Program-made: the position numbers and the translations under genes | Part shown: positions 7,334 to 17,816 of the stretch, one piece after another | Numbering within the stretch: the first letter of the stretch is position 1 | Layout: every line of letters starts with the position of its first letter | The notes under the pieces: generated by a model | Seen by the model: only the letters and a program-made list of their open reading frames with translations | Told to the model about the DNA's origin: nothing | The model's database searches: none | Source of the DNA: Xanthobacteraceae bacterium | GTDB lineage: Bacteria; Pseudomonadota; Alphaproteobacteria; Rhizobiales; Xanthobacteraceae | DNA: 64,000 bases | Direction: 5' to 3' | Assembly (NCBI GenBank): GCA_004297465.1 | Contig: SCUB01000007.1 | Coordinates: forward strand, 1-64,000

Positions 7334-8713
7334 TCAGCGGTCGGATCGTGCCCCGCGGCTGGCCGCCGCCAGACGCTGCTCGCGCTCTTGCCCGCGCCGG
7401 TCCGCGCGTTCCCGGTAGCGCGCCAGCGCGCCGGCCAGCACGAGGCGGCCGCGGCCCCACCCGATAACCGCCTGGCCGACCACGCGGCCCGCGGTGCCGC
7501 CGGCCCACACCAGTTCGAACGGCGCAAACAGCCGCCAGCGGTCGTCCTTGTCCAGCATGCCCGCGGCCACCAGTTCGCCGGCGATCGCCGTGGTGTTGAG
7601 CCCGTGGCGGCCGAAGCCGCTCGCCACCCACAGGCCGGGACGCAACTCGCCGATCTGCGGCATGCCATGGACGGTGCGGCCGTAGACGCCGCACCAGACA
7701 TGCTCGAGCGCGGGACGGCCAAGCTGCGGGAACGCGGCGGCGATGCGCTTGCGGATGGTGCGCGCGGCGCTCTTCGGATCGATGGCGAACGTGGCCTGGC
7801 AGCTCGACCACATCAGCCGGTTGCCGCTAACGATGCGATAGCGGTCGACGTCGGCGCTGTCGCTTACCGCCCCCGTGTAGGTCAAGGCCTCCGCCAGCTT
7901 GTCGCCGAGCGGCGCGGTCACCCCGACCGCGCGCCACACCGGCATGAGCGTCGCGGCGAGGCGCGGCGAGGCGGCGCCGAGATGGACGTTGCCGGCCAGC
8001 ACGATATGCGAGGCGCGCAGGCGCGCCCCCGGCGTCTCCACGCGCTTGCGGATGCCGGCGACGTCAATTGCGGTGACGGGGGTGTTCTCAAAGATATGCA
8101 CGCCGCGCGCCGCGGCGTCGGCGGCCAGGCCCAGCACGTAGTTGTGCGCATGCAGGCTGAACGCGCGCGGATAATGCACGGCATGGAAATAACGCTCGCT
8201 GCGCAGGACGGCGCGCACCTGCTCGACCTGCCAGCCCTCGACCTCGAACCCGAAATCGCCGCCCAGCACCTGCAGGCGCTCGATCATCTCGTCGCCGGCA
8301 TCGACCGTCGAGGCCTGCAGCCAGCCCTGCGTGAGGCCGAGGCCCGGCATTTGGGCCGCGCTGGCGCGCACCCGGTCCACGCCCTCCTGCGCCAGCGTCC
8401 ACAGCGCCCTGGCGTCGGCAAGGCCGACGCGTTCAATCAACTCGCGCACGTCAACCGGATAGCCGGGCGCGACCAGGCCGAAATTGCGCCCCGATGCCTG
8501 CTCGCCGATGCTGCCTGCCTCGAGCACGGCCACACTGACGTCGCGCCGGGCCGCCTCCCGTGCCACCGCCAGGCCAGCAAGCCCGCCGCCGACCACGCAG
8601 ACATCGACATCCAGATCGAACGTCAGGCGCGGGCGCGCAAGGCCGGGAACCGCCGTCGCCCGATCCCAGTCGGGCCGGCCGGCCGGATTGCCGCTTGTGT
8701 CTTGTCCACTCAT
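7334..8713 (-). CDS. FAD-dependent oxidoreductase (DAO / PuuB-like)
   Basis: The 459-residue product has the dinucleotide-binding motif VVGGGLAGLAVAREAARR (residues ~40-57) and the ASGRNFGLVAPGYP segment typical of gamma-glutamylputrescine oxidase-like and other D-amino-acid-oxidase family flavoproteins. A C-terminal GLWVASGFGRHGLNTTAIAG matches the second FAD contact. Substrates are probably amines or amino acids, with H2O2 or reduced quinone as product, but the exact one cannot be read from the sequence. The last ~70 residues extend beyond the core and include an Ala/Gly-rich helix and an Arg-rich tail. It is divergent from sixA and stands alone on its strand. Confidence 0.82.
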   Translation of the reverse strand: MSGQDTSGNPAGRPDWDRATAVPGLARPRLTFDLDVDVCVVGGGLAGLAVAREAARRDVSVAVLEAGSIGEQASGRNFGLVAPGYPVDVRELIERVGLADARALWTLAQEGVDRVRASAAQMPGLGLTQGWLQASTVDAGDEMIERLQVLGGDFGFEVEGWQVEQVRAVLRSERYFHAVHYPRAFSLHAHNYVLGLAADAAARGVHIFENTPVTAIDVAGIRKRVETPGARLRASHIVLAGNVHLGAASPRLAATLMPVWRAVGVTAPLGDKLAEALTYTGAVSDSADVDRYRIVSGNRLMWSSCQATFAIDPKSAARTIRKRIAAAFPQLGRPALEHVWCGVYGRTVHGMPQIGELRPGLWVASGFGRHGLNTTAIAGELVAAGMLDKDDRWRLFAPFELVWAGGTAGRVVGQAVIGWGRGRLVLAGALARYRERADRRGQEREQRLAAASRGARSDR

Positions 8714-8806
8714 GCGCCCTACTTACGTGAAGCCGACGATGCTTGTCATCTTGTCCGTCGCCCGCCCGTCATGTAATCCGCAGGGAACAGTCTGGAACGG
8801 AATGCC

Positions 8807-9340
8807 ATGCGCCGCTTGCTGCTGCTGCGACACGCCAAGACCGAAAGGGAAAGCGCCAGCGGCCTCGACCGCGATCGCCGCCTCGACGCGCGCGGCCGCG
8901 GCGACGTCTCCGACATCGGCAGCTACATGGCCCGCCACCGGCTCGTGCCCGAGCTCGCGCTGGTTTCCCCGGCGGCGCGCACCCGCGAGACCTGGCAACT
9001 GCTTGCCTCGGCGCTGACGCCGGCCACGCCGCGCGCCGAGGTGGTGCCCGAGCTCTACACCGCAGACTCCACGCAGCTCCTGCGGATCACCCGCACGGCG
9101 CATGGCGAACAGCCCGCCATCCTGCTCATGATCGCCCACAATCCCGGTCTGCACGAATTCGCGCTGGCGCTGGCGCGCTCGGGCAACGCCACGGCCTGCG
9201 CGGCACTGGCCTACAACTTGCCGACCTGCGGCCTCGTGGTGATCGATTTCGCCGTCGATGAATGGGCCCAGGTGGCGTTCAGGTCCGGGCATCTGGAACG
9301 TTTCGTCAGTCCGCGTCTGTTGCGCGAGTCCACCAGTTGA
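8807..9340 (+). CDS. SixA-type histidine phosphatase
   Basis: The 177-residue protein belongs to the histidine phosphatase superfamily. The RHG-type motif is LLLLRHAKTE with the phosphorylated His9, and a second catalytic His111 lies in MIAHNPG. Short proteins of this shape are SixA-like and are known to remove phosphate from phosphohistidine of Hpt domains or PTS proteins. The partner here is unknown. An Hpt-domain protein is encoded at 17.8 kb, but a link is speculative. The universal stress protein gene follows 22 bases later, so the two are probably co-transcribed. Confidence 0.85.
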   Translation: MRRLLLLRHAKTERESASGLDRDRRLDARGRGDVSDIGSYMARHRLVPELALVSPAARTRETWQLLASALTPATPRAEVVPELYTADSTQLLRITRTAHGEQPAILLMIAHNPGLHEFALALARSGNATACAALAYNLPTCGLVVIDFAVDEWAQVAFRSGHLERFVSPRLLRESTS

Positions 9341-9362
9341 GCCCATCCGGGGGGAAGACCAC

Positions 9363-9788
9363 ATGTTCACATCTATCCTGGTTCCCATCGATCTCGGCGA
9401 CACCGATCTCGCCAGACCCGCGATCGAGACTGCGGTCACCCTGGCCAGAATCTCCAACGGCACGGTGCGGCTGCTCAACATCCTGCCAATGATGCCGGCC
9501 ATGCTGGCTGAATACGTGCCGGCGGATTTCGACACCCAGCAGCGCCAGACCGCGCAGGAAGCGCTCGACATCGTCGCCCGCGAATCCGGGCTCGCCGCCG
9601 ACCACATCTCGGCCATGGTGCGGCAGGGCCCGATCTATCACGAGATCCTCGAAGAGGCGGCGCGCCTCAATACCGACCTGATCGTCATGACCTCGCACCG
9701 GCCGGCGATGCGCACCTATTTCCTCGGCTCCAATGCCGGCCATGTGGTGCGCTATGCCACCTGCTCGGTGCTGGTGGTGCGACATTAA
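9363..9788 (+). CDS. universal stress protein (UspA family, UspF/G-like)
   Basis: The 141-residue single-domain protein starts with MFTSILVPIDLGD and ends with GSNAGHVVRYATCSVLVVRH, the start and end of the Usp fold. The segment MTSHRPAMRTYFLGSNAG resembles the UspF/UspG subgroup. The ATG at 9363 is preceded by a GGGGGGAAG ribosome site. Usp proteins are induced by growth arrest or low oxygen in many bacteria. It lies 22 bases after the phosphatase gene, suggesting one transcript. Confidence 0.88.
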   Translation: MFTSILVPIDLGDTDLARPAIETAVTLARISNGTVRLLNILPMMPAMLAEYVPADFDTQQRQTAQEALDIVARESGLAADHISAMVRQGPIYHEILEEAARLNTDLIVMTSHRPAMRTYFLGSNAGHVVRYATCSVLVVRH

Positions 9789-9815
9789 ATCGGCTCGGGA
9801 AATGCGATCCACGCC

Positions 9816-10400
9816 TCAGGGCAGCAGATACGGCGGCAACGCGCGGGGCGAATATTCGCCCGGCCGGTTGCGCCGCATGTAGGTACCGGACTGCCACATG
9901 AACAGCGCCGCGAAGCCGACCAGAAACAGCGCGCCAATATAGACGCCGCTCATCAACGCGCGCGCCAGCAGCCCGGCCATCGCCAGCGCCAGCGCTCCCA
10001 GCATCGCCATGCCGGCGACATAGAGCGGACGCGCCATGCCGGTGATGAAGCGCGCGCGGCTTTCTTGCGCGAGATGGCCGTGCAGGCTCGTCAGGAATGC
10101 GCGGTAGGTTTCATTCTGCGGCGCCAGCACCGCGATGCCCTGCCAGGTGGTGGACATCAGCGCGATGCGTTCGCCGCCGGCATTCGTGATGTCGGCGCGG
10201 AACGCATGGTTCTGGATCGACTGCGGCCGGTAGCTCAGACGTATCTTGGCGATCGTCCCATAGGGCCAACGGCCGTGCCGGCGGCCGGCGCGCCAGACCA
10301 GGGCCTGCGGACCGAGTTCAAACTCCCACATGCCGCCCATCAAGGATGGCTTGTAGGCATAGCGCAGCGGCGCGGACGTATCGGTTTCCTCGTTATCCAT
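9816..10400 (-). CDS. uncharacterised membrane protein
   Basis: I do not recognise a named family for this 194-residue protein. The N-terminal ~110 residues are soluble and beta-rich, including FELGPQALVWRAGRR and WPYGTIAKIRLSYRP, and look like a PH-like or membrane-proximal domain. Two hydrophobic segments follow at ~125-165. The C-terminal tail is basic and Pro-rich (RRNRPGEYSPRALPPYLLP). I recall similar short proteins from Bradyrhizobium relatives, without known function. AGGA lies 6 bases before the ATG. It is convergent with the Usp gene and divergent from the next gene. Confidence 0.65.
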   Translation of the reverse strand: MDNEETDTSAPLRYAYKPSLMGGMWEFELGPQALVWRAGRRHGRWPYGTIAKIRLSYRPQSIQNHAFRADITNAGGERIALMSTTWQGIAVLAPQNETYRAFLTSLHGHLAQESRARFITGMARPLYVAGMAMLGALALAMAGLLARALMSGVYIGALFLVGFAALFMWQSGTYMRRNRPGEYSPRALPPYLLP

Positions 10401-10526
10401 GGAGCTGTCCTAGCGCGTCTCGGGCAAAAGGAAGAGTCGTTTGATTTTCGCGCGGAAGCGAATTCCACCGGGCCGCAAAATGCTCTACTGCTGGCTGGCT
10501 CGTCACAACAGGACGCCCGCGCGCCG

Positions 10527-10958
10527 ATGGCCACCGCCCACAAGTATTTTCCCCGTCATCTGATCCTCGCCGGCGCGCCGGTCTGCGGCATGCTGCTGGC
10601 GCTGGCCGTGCACATGCTGGGGCTGCGGTTCGGACTCGATCTCGGCGGCCTGTGGCACGGCAACGGCGGCATTCCCGCGACCGCCGCGGTGGCATGGTGG
10701 CTGATCGCCACCGTGGCGCTGGCCGGCAGCTACATGGCGGCGCGGCTGATGAACAGCCCCGTCTCGGGCAAGACGTCACGAGGCATGCGCCAGTTGCTGG
10801 TGGTGGTGGTCGTCGTCGTGCTGGCGGCCGCCGGACAGGCCGCCGCGGCGCCAAGCGGGGCGCCCAGCCTCGCCGGACTGCTCGCCGGCCTTGCGGCGCT
10901 GCTGCTCGGCGCGGTCATGGCCTTCTGCGGCGTTTATTTCGCCCTGCACCGGACCTGA
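10527..10958 (+). CDS. small integral membrane protein of unknown function
   Basis: The 143-residue product starts MATAHKYFPRHLILAGAPVC and has about four hydrophobic segments (~12-32, 50-70, 87-105 and 113-137), two of which are extremely rich in Val or Ala/Leu. No catalytic motif is visible. I chose the ATG at 10527 because it precedes the first membrane segment; the open frame extends far upstream without a better start. hemN and its FixK-type box lie just downstream, so this gene is outside that control. It could be a structural or accessory membrane protein. Confidence 0.55.
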   Translation: MATAHKYFPRHLILAGAPVCGMLLALAVHMLGLRFGLDLGGLWHGNGGIPATAAVAWWLIATVALAGSYMAARLMNSPVSGKTSRGMRQLLVVVVVVVLAAAGQAAAAPSGAPSLAGLLAGLAALLLGAVMAFCGVYFALHRT

Positions 10959-10994
10959 CGCGATTCGCGTCACTCCGGTTGCCGGCTGTGTTAT

Positions 10995-11008
10995 TTGACG
11001 TTAATCAA
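10995..11008 (+). promoter_or_regulatory. FixK/FNR box upstream of hemN
   Basis: TTGACGTTAATCAA matches the anaerobox TTGAT-N4-ATCAA in nine of ten fixed positions. It is 27 bases before the hemN start, so the transcription start must lie close to the box or the box may overlap the promoter. FixK2 control of hemN is established in Bradyrhizobium. Confidence 0.75.
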
Positions 11009-11035
11009 GGCAACCAACGCACCGGCAGGGCAAGA

Positions 11036-12397
11036 ATGCTTCCCATGTCCACCCCCCCGACCGTTCCCCTCGCGCTCGCCGAGCGCAGCGTGCCCCGCTA
11101 CACGTCATATCCGACGGCGCCGTATTTCACGCCGGCGGTCAACGCCGCGACCTATGCCGAATGGCTCAAGGCGCTGCCGGCCAGCGCCACCGTGTCGCTC
11201 TACCTGCACGTGCCCTACTGCACCAGCATGTGCCTCTATTGCGGCTGCCACACCAAGGCGGTGAAGCGGCGCGAACCTGTCGAGATCTATACCGATCATT
11301 TGCTTGAGGAGATCGCGCTGATCGGCGACCTCGTGCCGAACCGCCGCGTCACCCACATCCACTGGGGCGGCGGCACGCCCTCGATCCTCGGCGACAAGCG
11401 GCTGCGCGAAGTAACCGCGGCGCTCGCCGCCCGCTTCGACTTCTCGCATATCATCGAGCACGCCATCGAGCTCGATCCGCGCCGGATATCGGCCTCGTTC
11501 ACGCACGCGCTGGCGGCGATCGGCTTCAACCGCGCCAGCCTCGGCGCGCAGGACTTCTCGCCGCACGTGCAGCAGGCGATCGGCCGCATCCAGCCGTTCG
11601 ATCAGGTCGCGCAATCGGCCAAGTGGCTGCGCGATGCCGGCATCACCCGCATCAACATCGACCTGATGTACGGCCTGCCGCAGCAGACGCTGGCCGACGT
11701 GAAGAACAGCGCGCGCCTTGCCGCCTCGCTTCAGCCCTCGCGGCTGGCGCTGTTCGGCTATGCCCACGTGCCGTGGTTCAAGACCCACCAGAAGGTCATC
11801 GACGAGGCGACGCTGCCGGGCGTGAGCGAGCGGCTGGCGCAGGCCGAGGCCGCCGCCGAGACGCTCCAGGCGGCCGGCTATGTCGCCATCGGCCTCGATC
11901 ATTTCGCGCTGCCCGACGACGAACTCGCCATCGCCCAGCGTGACGGCAGGCTGCATCGCAATTTCCAGGGCTACACCACCGACACCGCCGATGCGCTGAT
12001 CGGGCTGGGCGCCTCATCGATCGGCCACCTGCCGCAGGGCTATATCCAGAACGCCGTCGACATGGGCAGCTATGCCCGCGCGGTGAGCGCGCGCAAGCTG
12101 CCGACCGTCAAGGGCCTCGCGCTCGGCAAGGACGACCGCCTGCGCGCCCAGATCATCGAGCGCCTGATGTGCGACCTTGCCGTCGACCTCGACGAGTTCA
12201 GCTGCGCCACCAAGACCGGCCAGCGCTTCGGCGACGAGATCAGCAGGCTGCAGGAACTGCGGGCGGCGGGACTTCTGACCATCGATGGCCACCGCATCGC
12301 CATGACGGCGCGCGGCCGGCCCTTCGTGCGTCTCGCGGCGGCGGCGTTCGACAGCTACCTGCCGCAGAACAAGTCGCGCCACTCGCTGGCCGTGTGA
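11036..12397 (+). CDS. hemN: oxygen-independent coproporphyrinogen III dehydrogenase
   Basis: HemN converts coproporphyrinogen III to protoporphyrinogen IX without oxygen, using radical SAM chemistry, for haem synthesis at low oxygen. The 453-residue product carries the HemN cluster motif YCTSMCLYCGC (C62, C66, C69, with C71), followed by the glycine-rich SAM contact HWGGGTPSIL. It also has the HemN segments GASSIGHLPQGYIQN and the C-terminal HemN domain. The ATG at 11036 is chosen because GCAGGG ends 5 bases upstream; an in-frame ATG follows at 11045. A FixK/FNR box upstream implies induction under oxygen limitation. Confidence 0.95.
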   Translation: MLPMSTPPTVPLALAERSVPRYTSYPTAPYFTPAVNAATYAEWLKALPASATVSLYLHVPYCTSMCLYCGCHTKAVKRREPVEIYTDHLLEEIALIGDLVPNRRVTHIHWGGGTPSILGDKRLREVTAALAARFDFSHIIEHAIELDPRRISASFTHALAAIGFNRASLGAQDFSPHVQQAIGRIQPFDQVAQSAKWLRDAGITRINIDLMYGLPQQTLADVKNSARLAASLQPSRLALFGYAHVPWFKTHQKVIDEATLPGVSERLAQAEAAAETLQAAGYVAIGLDHFALPDDELAIAQRDGRLHRNFQGYTTDTADALIGLGASSIGHLPQGYIQNAVDMGSYARAVSARKLPTVKGLALGKDDRLRAQIIERLMCDLAVDLDEFSCATKTGQRFGDEISRLQELRAAGLLTIDGHRIAMTARGRPFVRLAAAAFDSYLPQNKSRHSLAV

Positions 12398-12499
12398 CGG
12401 TTGCCTTCCGGTCCGTAAAAAACCCTTATTGTCTGGTGCACAGAGCCCGCCATTCGCGTATATGAGCCTCGCATCAGGTTCGGGTGGCCGGGAGGGCCG

Positions 12500-13543
12500 A
12501 TGAAGCGTTTGCTGTCCGCGCTCGGGCGCGGCTTCCATAGATGGATCGGCTGGAAACGCCTCGGCATCATCGCCAGTATCACCGTCATCTGCATCGCCGT
12601 CGTTTCGCTGGCGCGCACGCTCGCCAGCGTCGATCCCGGACTCGTGGTGTCGGCGCTGCGCGAGAAATCGTGGTGGCAGATCGGCGCCGCGACGGCTTGC
12701 GTGGTCGGCGCGTTCTTCACCCTGACCTTCTACGACCTGTTCGCGCTGCGCACGATCGGGCATCTCCACATCCCCTACCGCATCGCCTCGCTGTCCAGCT
12801 TCACCAGCTACGTCATCGGCCACAACATCGGCGCCACCGTGTTCACCGGCGGCGCCATCCGCTTCCGCATCTATTCGGACTGGGGCCTCAACGCCCTTGA
12901 CGTCGCCAAGATCTGCTTCATCTCCGGCCTCACCTTCTGGCTCGGCAACACCTTCGTGCTCGGCGTCGGCCTGGCCTATCATCCGGAGGCCGCCGCCACC
13001 ATCAACCTGCTGCCGAACGCGATCAACCGCGCCATCGGCGCCGCCGGGCTGGCGGCGATCGTGCTCTATCTCGCCTGGCTGTCGTTCAAGCCGCGCGAAC
13101 TCGGCCAGAACGGCTGGAAGGTGACGCTGCCATCGGCGGGGCTGACGGGAGTGCAGATCCTGATCGGCGTGGTCGATCTCGGCTTCTGCTCGATGGCCAT
13201 GTACATCCTGATGCCCGGCGATCCGGGCATCGATTTCATCTCGCTCGCGGTGGCCTTCATCCTCGCCACGCTGTTGGGTTTCGCCAGCCACGCGCCGGGC
13301 AGTCTCGGCGTGTTCGACGCCGCGATGTTCATGGCGCTGCCGCAGTTCGGCAAGGAGCAGTTGCTGGCGACATTGCTGCTGTTCCGGCTGTTGTATTTCG
13401 TCATTCCCTTCGTCCTGGCGCTGACCGTCATGGGCACGCGCGAAATCTGGCTCAGCGTGATCCGGCCGTGGCAGGAACGGCGCAGGGCGCTGCTCGATTC
13501 CGCCGCGGTCTCGCAACCGGTCAATACGCCGCAGGACAAATAG
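12500..13543 (+). CDS. YbhN/UPF0104-type membrane protein (LPG synthase TM-like)
   Basis: The 347-residue protein has about eight hydrophobic segments and belongs to the lysylphosphatidylglycerol synthase transmembrane-region / UPF0104 family. Characteristic motifs are FTSYVIGHNIGATVFTGGAI and the C-terminal GFASHAPGSLGVFDAA. It lacks the soluble aminoacyl transferase half of MprF, so it is more likely a lipid flippase or a polysaccharide-export helper than a lysyl transferase. A strong GGGAGG ribosome site precedes the ATG. A second, more distant family member is encoded at 47.0 kb in the polysaccharide region. Confidence 0.78.
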   Translation: MKRLLSALGRGFHRWIGWKRLGIIASITVICIAVVSLARTLASVDPGLVVSALREKSWWQIGAATACVVGAFFTLTFYDLFALRTIGHLHIPYRIASLSSFTSYVIGHNIGATVFTGGAIRFRIYSDWGLNALDVAKICFISGLTFWLGNTFVLGVGLAYHPEAAATINLLPNAINRAIGAAGLAAIVLYLAWLSFKPRELGQNGWKVTLPSAGLTGVQILIGVVDLGFCSMAMYILMPGDPGIDFISLAVAFILATLLGFASHAPGSLGVFDAAMFMALPQFGKEQLLATLLLFRLLYFVIPFVLALTVMGTREIWLSVIRPWQERRRALLDSAAVSQPVNTPQDK

Positions 13544-13648
13544 GCGCTCCGCCCCGCGCCGCCCATTTTTTGCCGCATCGGCGGCGTTCAGATCGAAGCA
13601 CCGGCCCTCCCCCCTGCGCCGGACCTTTACGCCTCATGTCTTTTTCCA

Positions 13649-15649
13649 ATGTCTGACCGCCATGCGATGACCGCGTTGACCGCTTTCCGTCCAACGATGC
13701 TTCTGCTGCCGGCAATCCTCAGCCTTGCCGCCGGGCTTTCCCCTGCGCCGGCGCGCGCGCAAATACAGCCGCCCGTGCAACCGCAGGCGGCCGCGCCCGG
13801 TCCCGAGATCGTCTGGGAGGTGCGCAACCGCTTCCGGCTGTTCCGCGAGGAGCGGGATTTCCAGCTCCACGCCGAGGCCCTGCGCGGCCGCACCATCCTG
13901 CAATCCGAACAGGTGCTGGCGCGCGGCAGCGACGGCCGCGGCTGGGCCCGCAACACCGTCGGCCGGCTGTGCATCGACGCCGGCGGGCGCGTCGCCGAAC
14001 CATGCACGCGCGACGGCGTCAAGGAGAGCTATCTCACCCCGACCGACCACGCGGTGACGGCGCGGCTCACTGGCGCGGCGCCGCCGGGCGCGACCTGCAC
14101 CTGGAGCATCGACGCCAGCGAGAGCGGCGACGCTTCGCTTCCCGCCGCGGCCTCCTGCGCCGAGACCGTGAATTTTCGCGCGCCCTATGGCCGCGTCACG
14201 ACACTGAACGTCGACATTGCCGTGGGCGAATTGCCGGCGCGCCGCGTCAGCACCGAGATCGCCGTGCGCGACCTGTTCATCGCGGGCCTGGGCGACTCCA
14301 TCGCCGCCGGCGAAGGCAACCCCGACCGGCCGGTGGCGCTGGCCGACGAAGGCTTCTGCTTCCGCTCGTATCTGAGCACCGCGGCGCGGCAGTACTTCCG
14401 GCCGGCCCGCGCCGGCTTCCAGGGCGACAAGGCATGCGAGACCAAGGCCGACACCAGCGTCAACCCGCTTCAGGCCTGGCAGCGCCGCGCCGCGCAATGG
14501 CTCAACACCGCCTGCCACCGCTCGCTCTACAGCTATCAGGCGCGCACCGCGATCGCGCTCGCCGTCAACAACCCGCATCTCGCGGTCACCTACCTGCCGC
14601 TGGCCTGCACCGGCGCCACCATCGACGAGGGCCTGCTTGGCTCGCAGCAGGCGCGCGAATGCCTGATCTCGCGGAGCGGCATCCGCTGCGGCGGCGCGGT
14701 CAACGGCCAGATCGCGGAACTGAACGAGGCCCTCACCGCCGCCAGACGCCGCCAGCCAGAGCGCCGGCTCGACCTTATCCTGCTGTCGGTCGGCGCCAAC
14801 GACATCGGCTTTTCCAATCTTGTCGCCGACGTCATCGTCGACGGCTCAACCGAGCGCGCCCTGTTCCGCCGCATGGGGGTGATCGGCTCGGTCGAGGAAT
14901 CGCACGCCGCGCTCACCCGCGAACTGCCGCGCGGCTTCGCGGCCTTGCGCGAGGCGCTGAAACCGTTCGTCGGCGGCGACCTGTCGCGTGTCGTCTATGT
15001 CTCCTACGGCAATCCGGCGCTGACCGAGGGCGGCGCGCCGTGCGCCGCCGGCCGCGACGGTTTCGACATCCATCCCTCGTTCCGCGCCGATCCGGGGCGG
15101 CTCGCCGCCGTCAGCCATTTCGTGCAGGATGACTTCCTGCCACGCTTGAAATCGCTGGCGCTGTGCGAGGGCGGCGTCCTGTGCCGCGATCCCGCCGCCG
15201 ACCGCATGACCTTCGTCGACGCCCACCAACTCGCCTTCGCCAGCCACGGCGTGTGCGTGCGTGCCGATTCCGATCCCGATTTCGACCAGGACTGCTTCTC
15301 GCCGGAGGGCGAGAGCTTCCAGTCCGATCCGGTGGCGGGCGCCGCCAAGCCGATGCTGTGCGGCCGCTCGCCTCGCGAATTCCGCGCCTACGCGCCGCGC
15401 GCGCGCTGGGTGCGCTCGGCCAACGACAGTTATTTCGCGGCGATGAGCTATCCACAGGGCCTGCCATCGGCGATGCAGCCCGCCGATATTCACGACGCCA
15501 CCTGGGGCGTGCTGTCGGCGGTCTATGGCGGAGCGATCCACCCCACCGCCGAGGGCCACGCCGCCATGGCGGACGCCGCCGTCACCGCCGTCGAGGCGGT
15601 GCTGGGGGTGGGCGCGACGCCGCCCGCGCCGGGCGGCGCGCAGAACTAG
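13649..15649 (+). CDS. large secreted SGNH/GDSL-family hydrolase
   Basis: The 666-residue product has an N-terminal signal peptide (hydrophobic segment ~16-35, probable cleavage after the Ala-Arg-Ala ending at 37). The nucleophile block is GLGDSIAAGEGN with Ser217, block III is GANDIGF near 382 and the catalytic HPTAEGH carries His631, all typical of SGNH esterases. About 180 residues between the signal and the nucleophile form an extra N-terminal beta-rich domain containing several Cys, probably disulfide-bonded outside the cytoplasm. Many further Cys pairs occur in the catalytic part. The substrate is unknown; it could be a secreted lipase or a polysaccharide deacetylase. No operon partners are seen. 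Confidence 0.82.
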   Translation: MSDRHAMTALTAFRPTMLLLPAILSLAAGLSPAPARAQIQPPVQPQAAAPGPEIVWEVRNRFRLFREERDFQLHAEALRGRTILQSEQVLARGSDGRGWARNTVGRLCIDAGGRVAEPCTRDGVKESYLTPTDHAVTARLTGAAPPGATCTWSIDASESGDASLPAAASCAETVNFRAPYGRVTTLNVDIAVGELPARRVSTEIAVRDLFIAGLGDSIAAGEGNPDRPVALADEGFCFRSYLSTAARQYFRPARAGFQGDKACETKADTSVNPLQAWQRRAAQWLNTACHRSLYSYQARTAIALAVNNPHLAVTYLPLACTGATIDEGLLGSQQARECLISRSGIRCGGAVNGQIAELNEALTAARRRQPERRLDLILLSVGANDIGFSNLVADVIVDGSTERALFRRMGVIGSVEESHAALTRELPRGFAALREALKPFVGGDLSRVVYVSYGNPALTEGGAPCAAGRDGFDIHPSFRADPGRLAAVSHFVQDDFLPRLKSLALCEGGVLCRDPAADRMTFVDAHQLAFASHGVCVRADSDPDFDQDCFSPEGESFQSDPVAGAAKPMLCGRSPREFRAYAPRARWVRSANDSYFAAMSYPQGLPSAMQPADIHDATWGVLSAVYGGAIHPTAEGHAAMADAAVTAVEAVLGVGATPPAPGGAQN

Positions 15650-15738
15650 GCACCCTATTCTATCTTTTGTGCGTACTTGCAATTCAACCTGAAAGCACCG
15701 AACATTTTCGCCGCGAAGTACCCGCTAAGGATTTGATC

Positions 15739-16116
15739 ATGGAAACCCATCCCGTCATTCATCTCGAACGGGAGGCGCTTAGGCATTGGTGCAACGGCGA
15801 CCCATCTGGTTTTCTAGAGATCAGCGCTCCGGACGTCGTGTATTTCGATCCGTTTCTAAGCGAGCGCCTGAATGGCCTCGACAAGCTCACGGCCTATTAC
15901 GAAAGCATACGCGGCAAGATTTTCGCACCGAAGCACGAAATGATCGAACCTTGCGTGCAAGAAATCGGCGATGCCGCCGTCCTCACCTTCCGCTTCAACT
16001 CCTACAGCGGCAGCGAAGGGGCGCAAATGCGCTGGAACTGCACCGAGGTCTATCGCCGCACGGGCGAAGAATGGTGGATCGTGCAAACGCATTGGTCACT
16101 CACGGCGCAAGGCTGA
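15739..16116 (+). CDS. NTF2-like / SnoaL-type domain protein
   Basis: The 125-residue product has the cone-shaped NTF2-like fold signature: an N-terminal helix, VYFDPFLSERLNGLDKLTAYY, and the C-terminal strands VYRRTGEEWWIVQTHWSLT. Such proteins are polyketide-cyclase, ketosteroid-isomerase or nuclear-transport-factor-2 relatives. No catalytic residue can be assigned with confidence. AAGGA lies 8 bases before the ATG. The gene and its upstream region are visibly less GC-rich than the neighbours, with codons such as CTA, AGG and ATA that are otherwise rare here. This suggests a separate origin. Confidence 0.75.
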   Translation: METHPVIHLEREALRHWCNGDPSGFLEISAPDVVYFDPFLSERLNGLDKLTAYYESIRGKIFAPKHEMIEPCVQEIGDAAVLTFRFNSYSGSEGAQMRWNCTEVYRRTGEEWWIVQTHWSLTAQG

Positions 16117-16155
16117 CACCGTCGCCGTCATTCCATCTCCGCAAGTCTCCTGCGA

Positions 16156-17364
<1,209 letters not shown>

Positions 17365-17405
17365 TCATTCCCCCGCGTCGAAATCCACGCGGGAGGACGT
17401 GGCGT

Positions 17406-17816
<411 letters not shown>

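Noticed and set aside
12014-13516. A 500-codon - strand open frame over the YbhN-type gene
   Set aside because: The + strand product is a well-formed membrane protein, whereas the - frame is a composition artefact.
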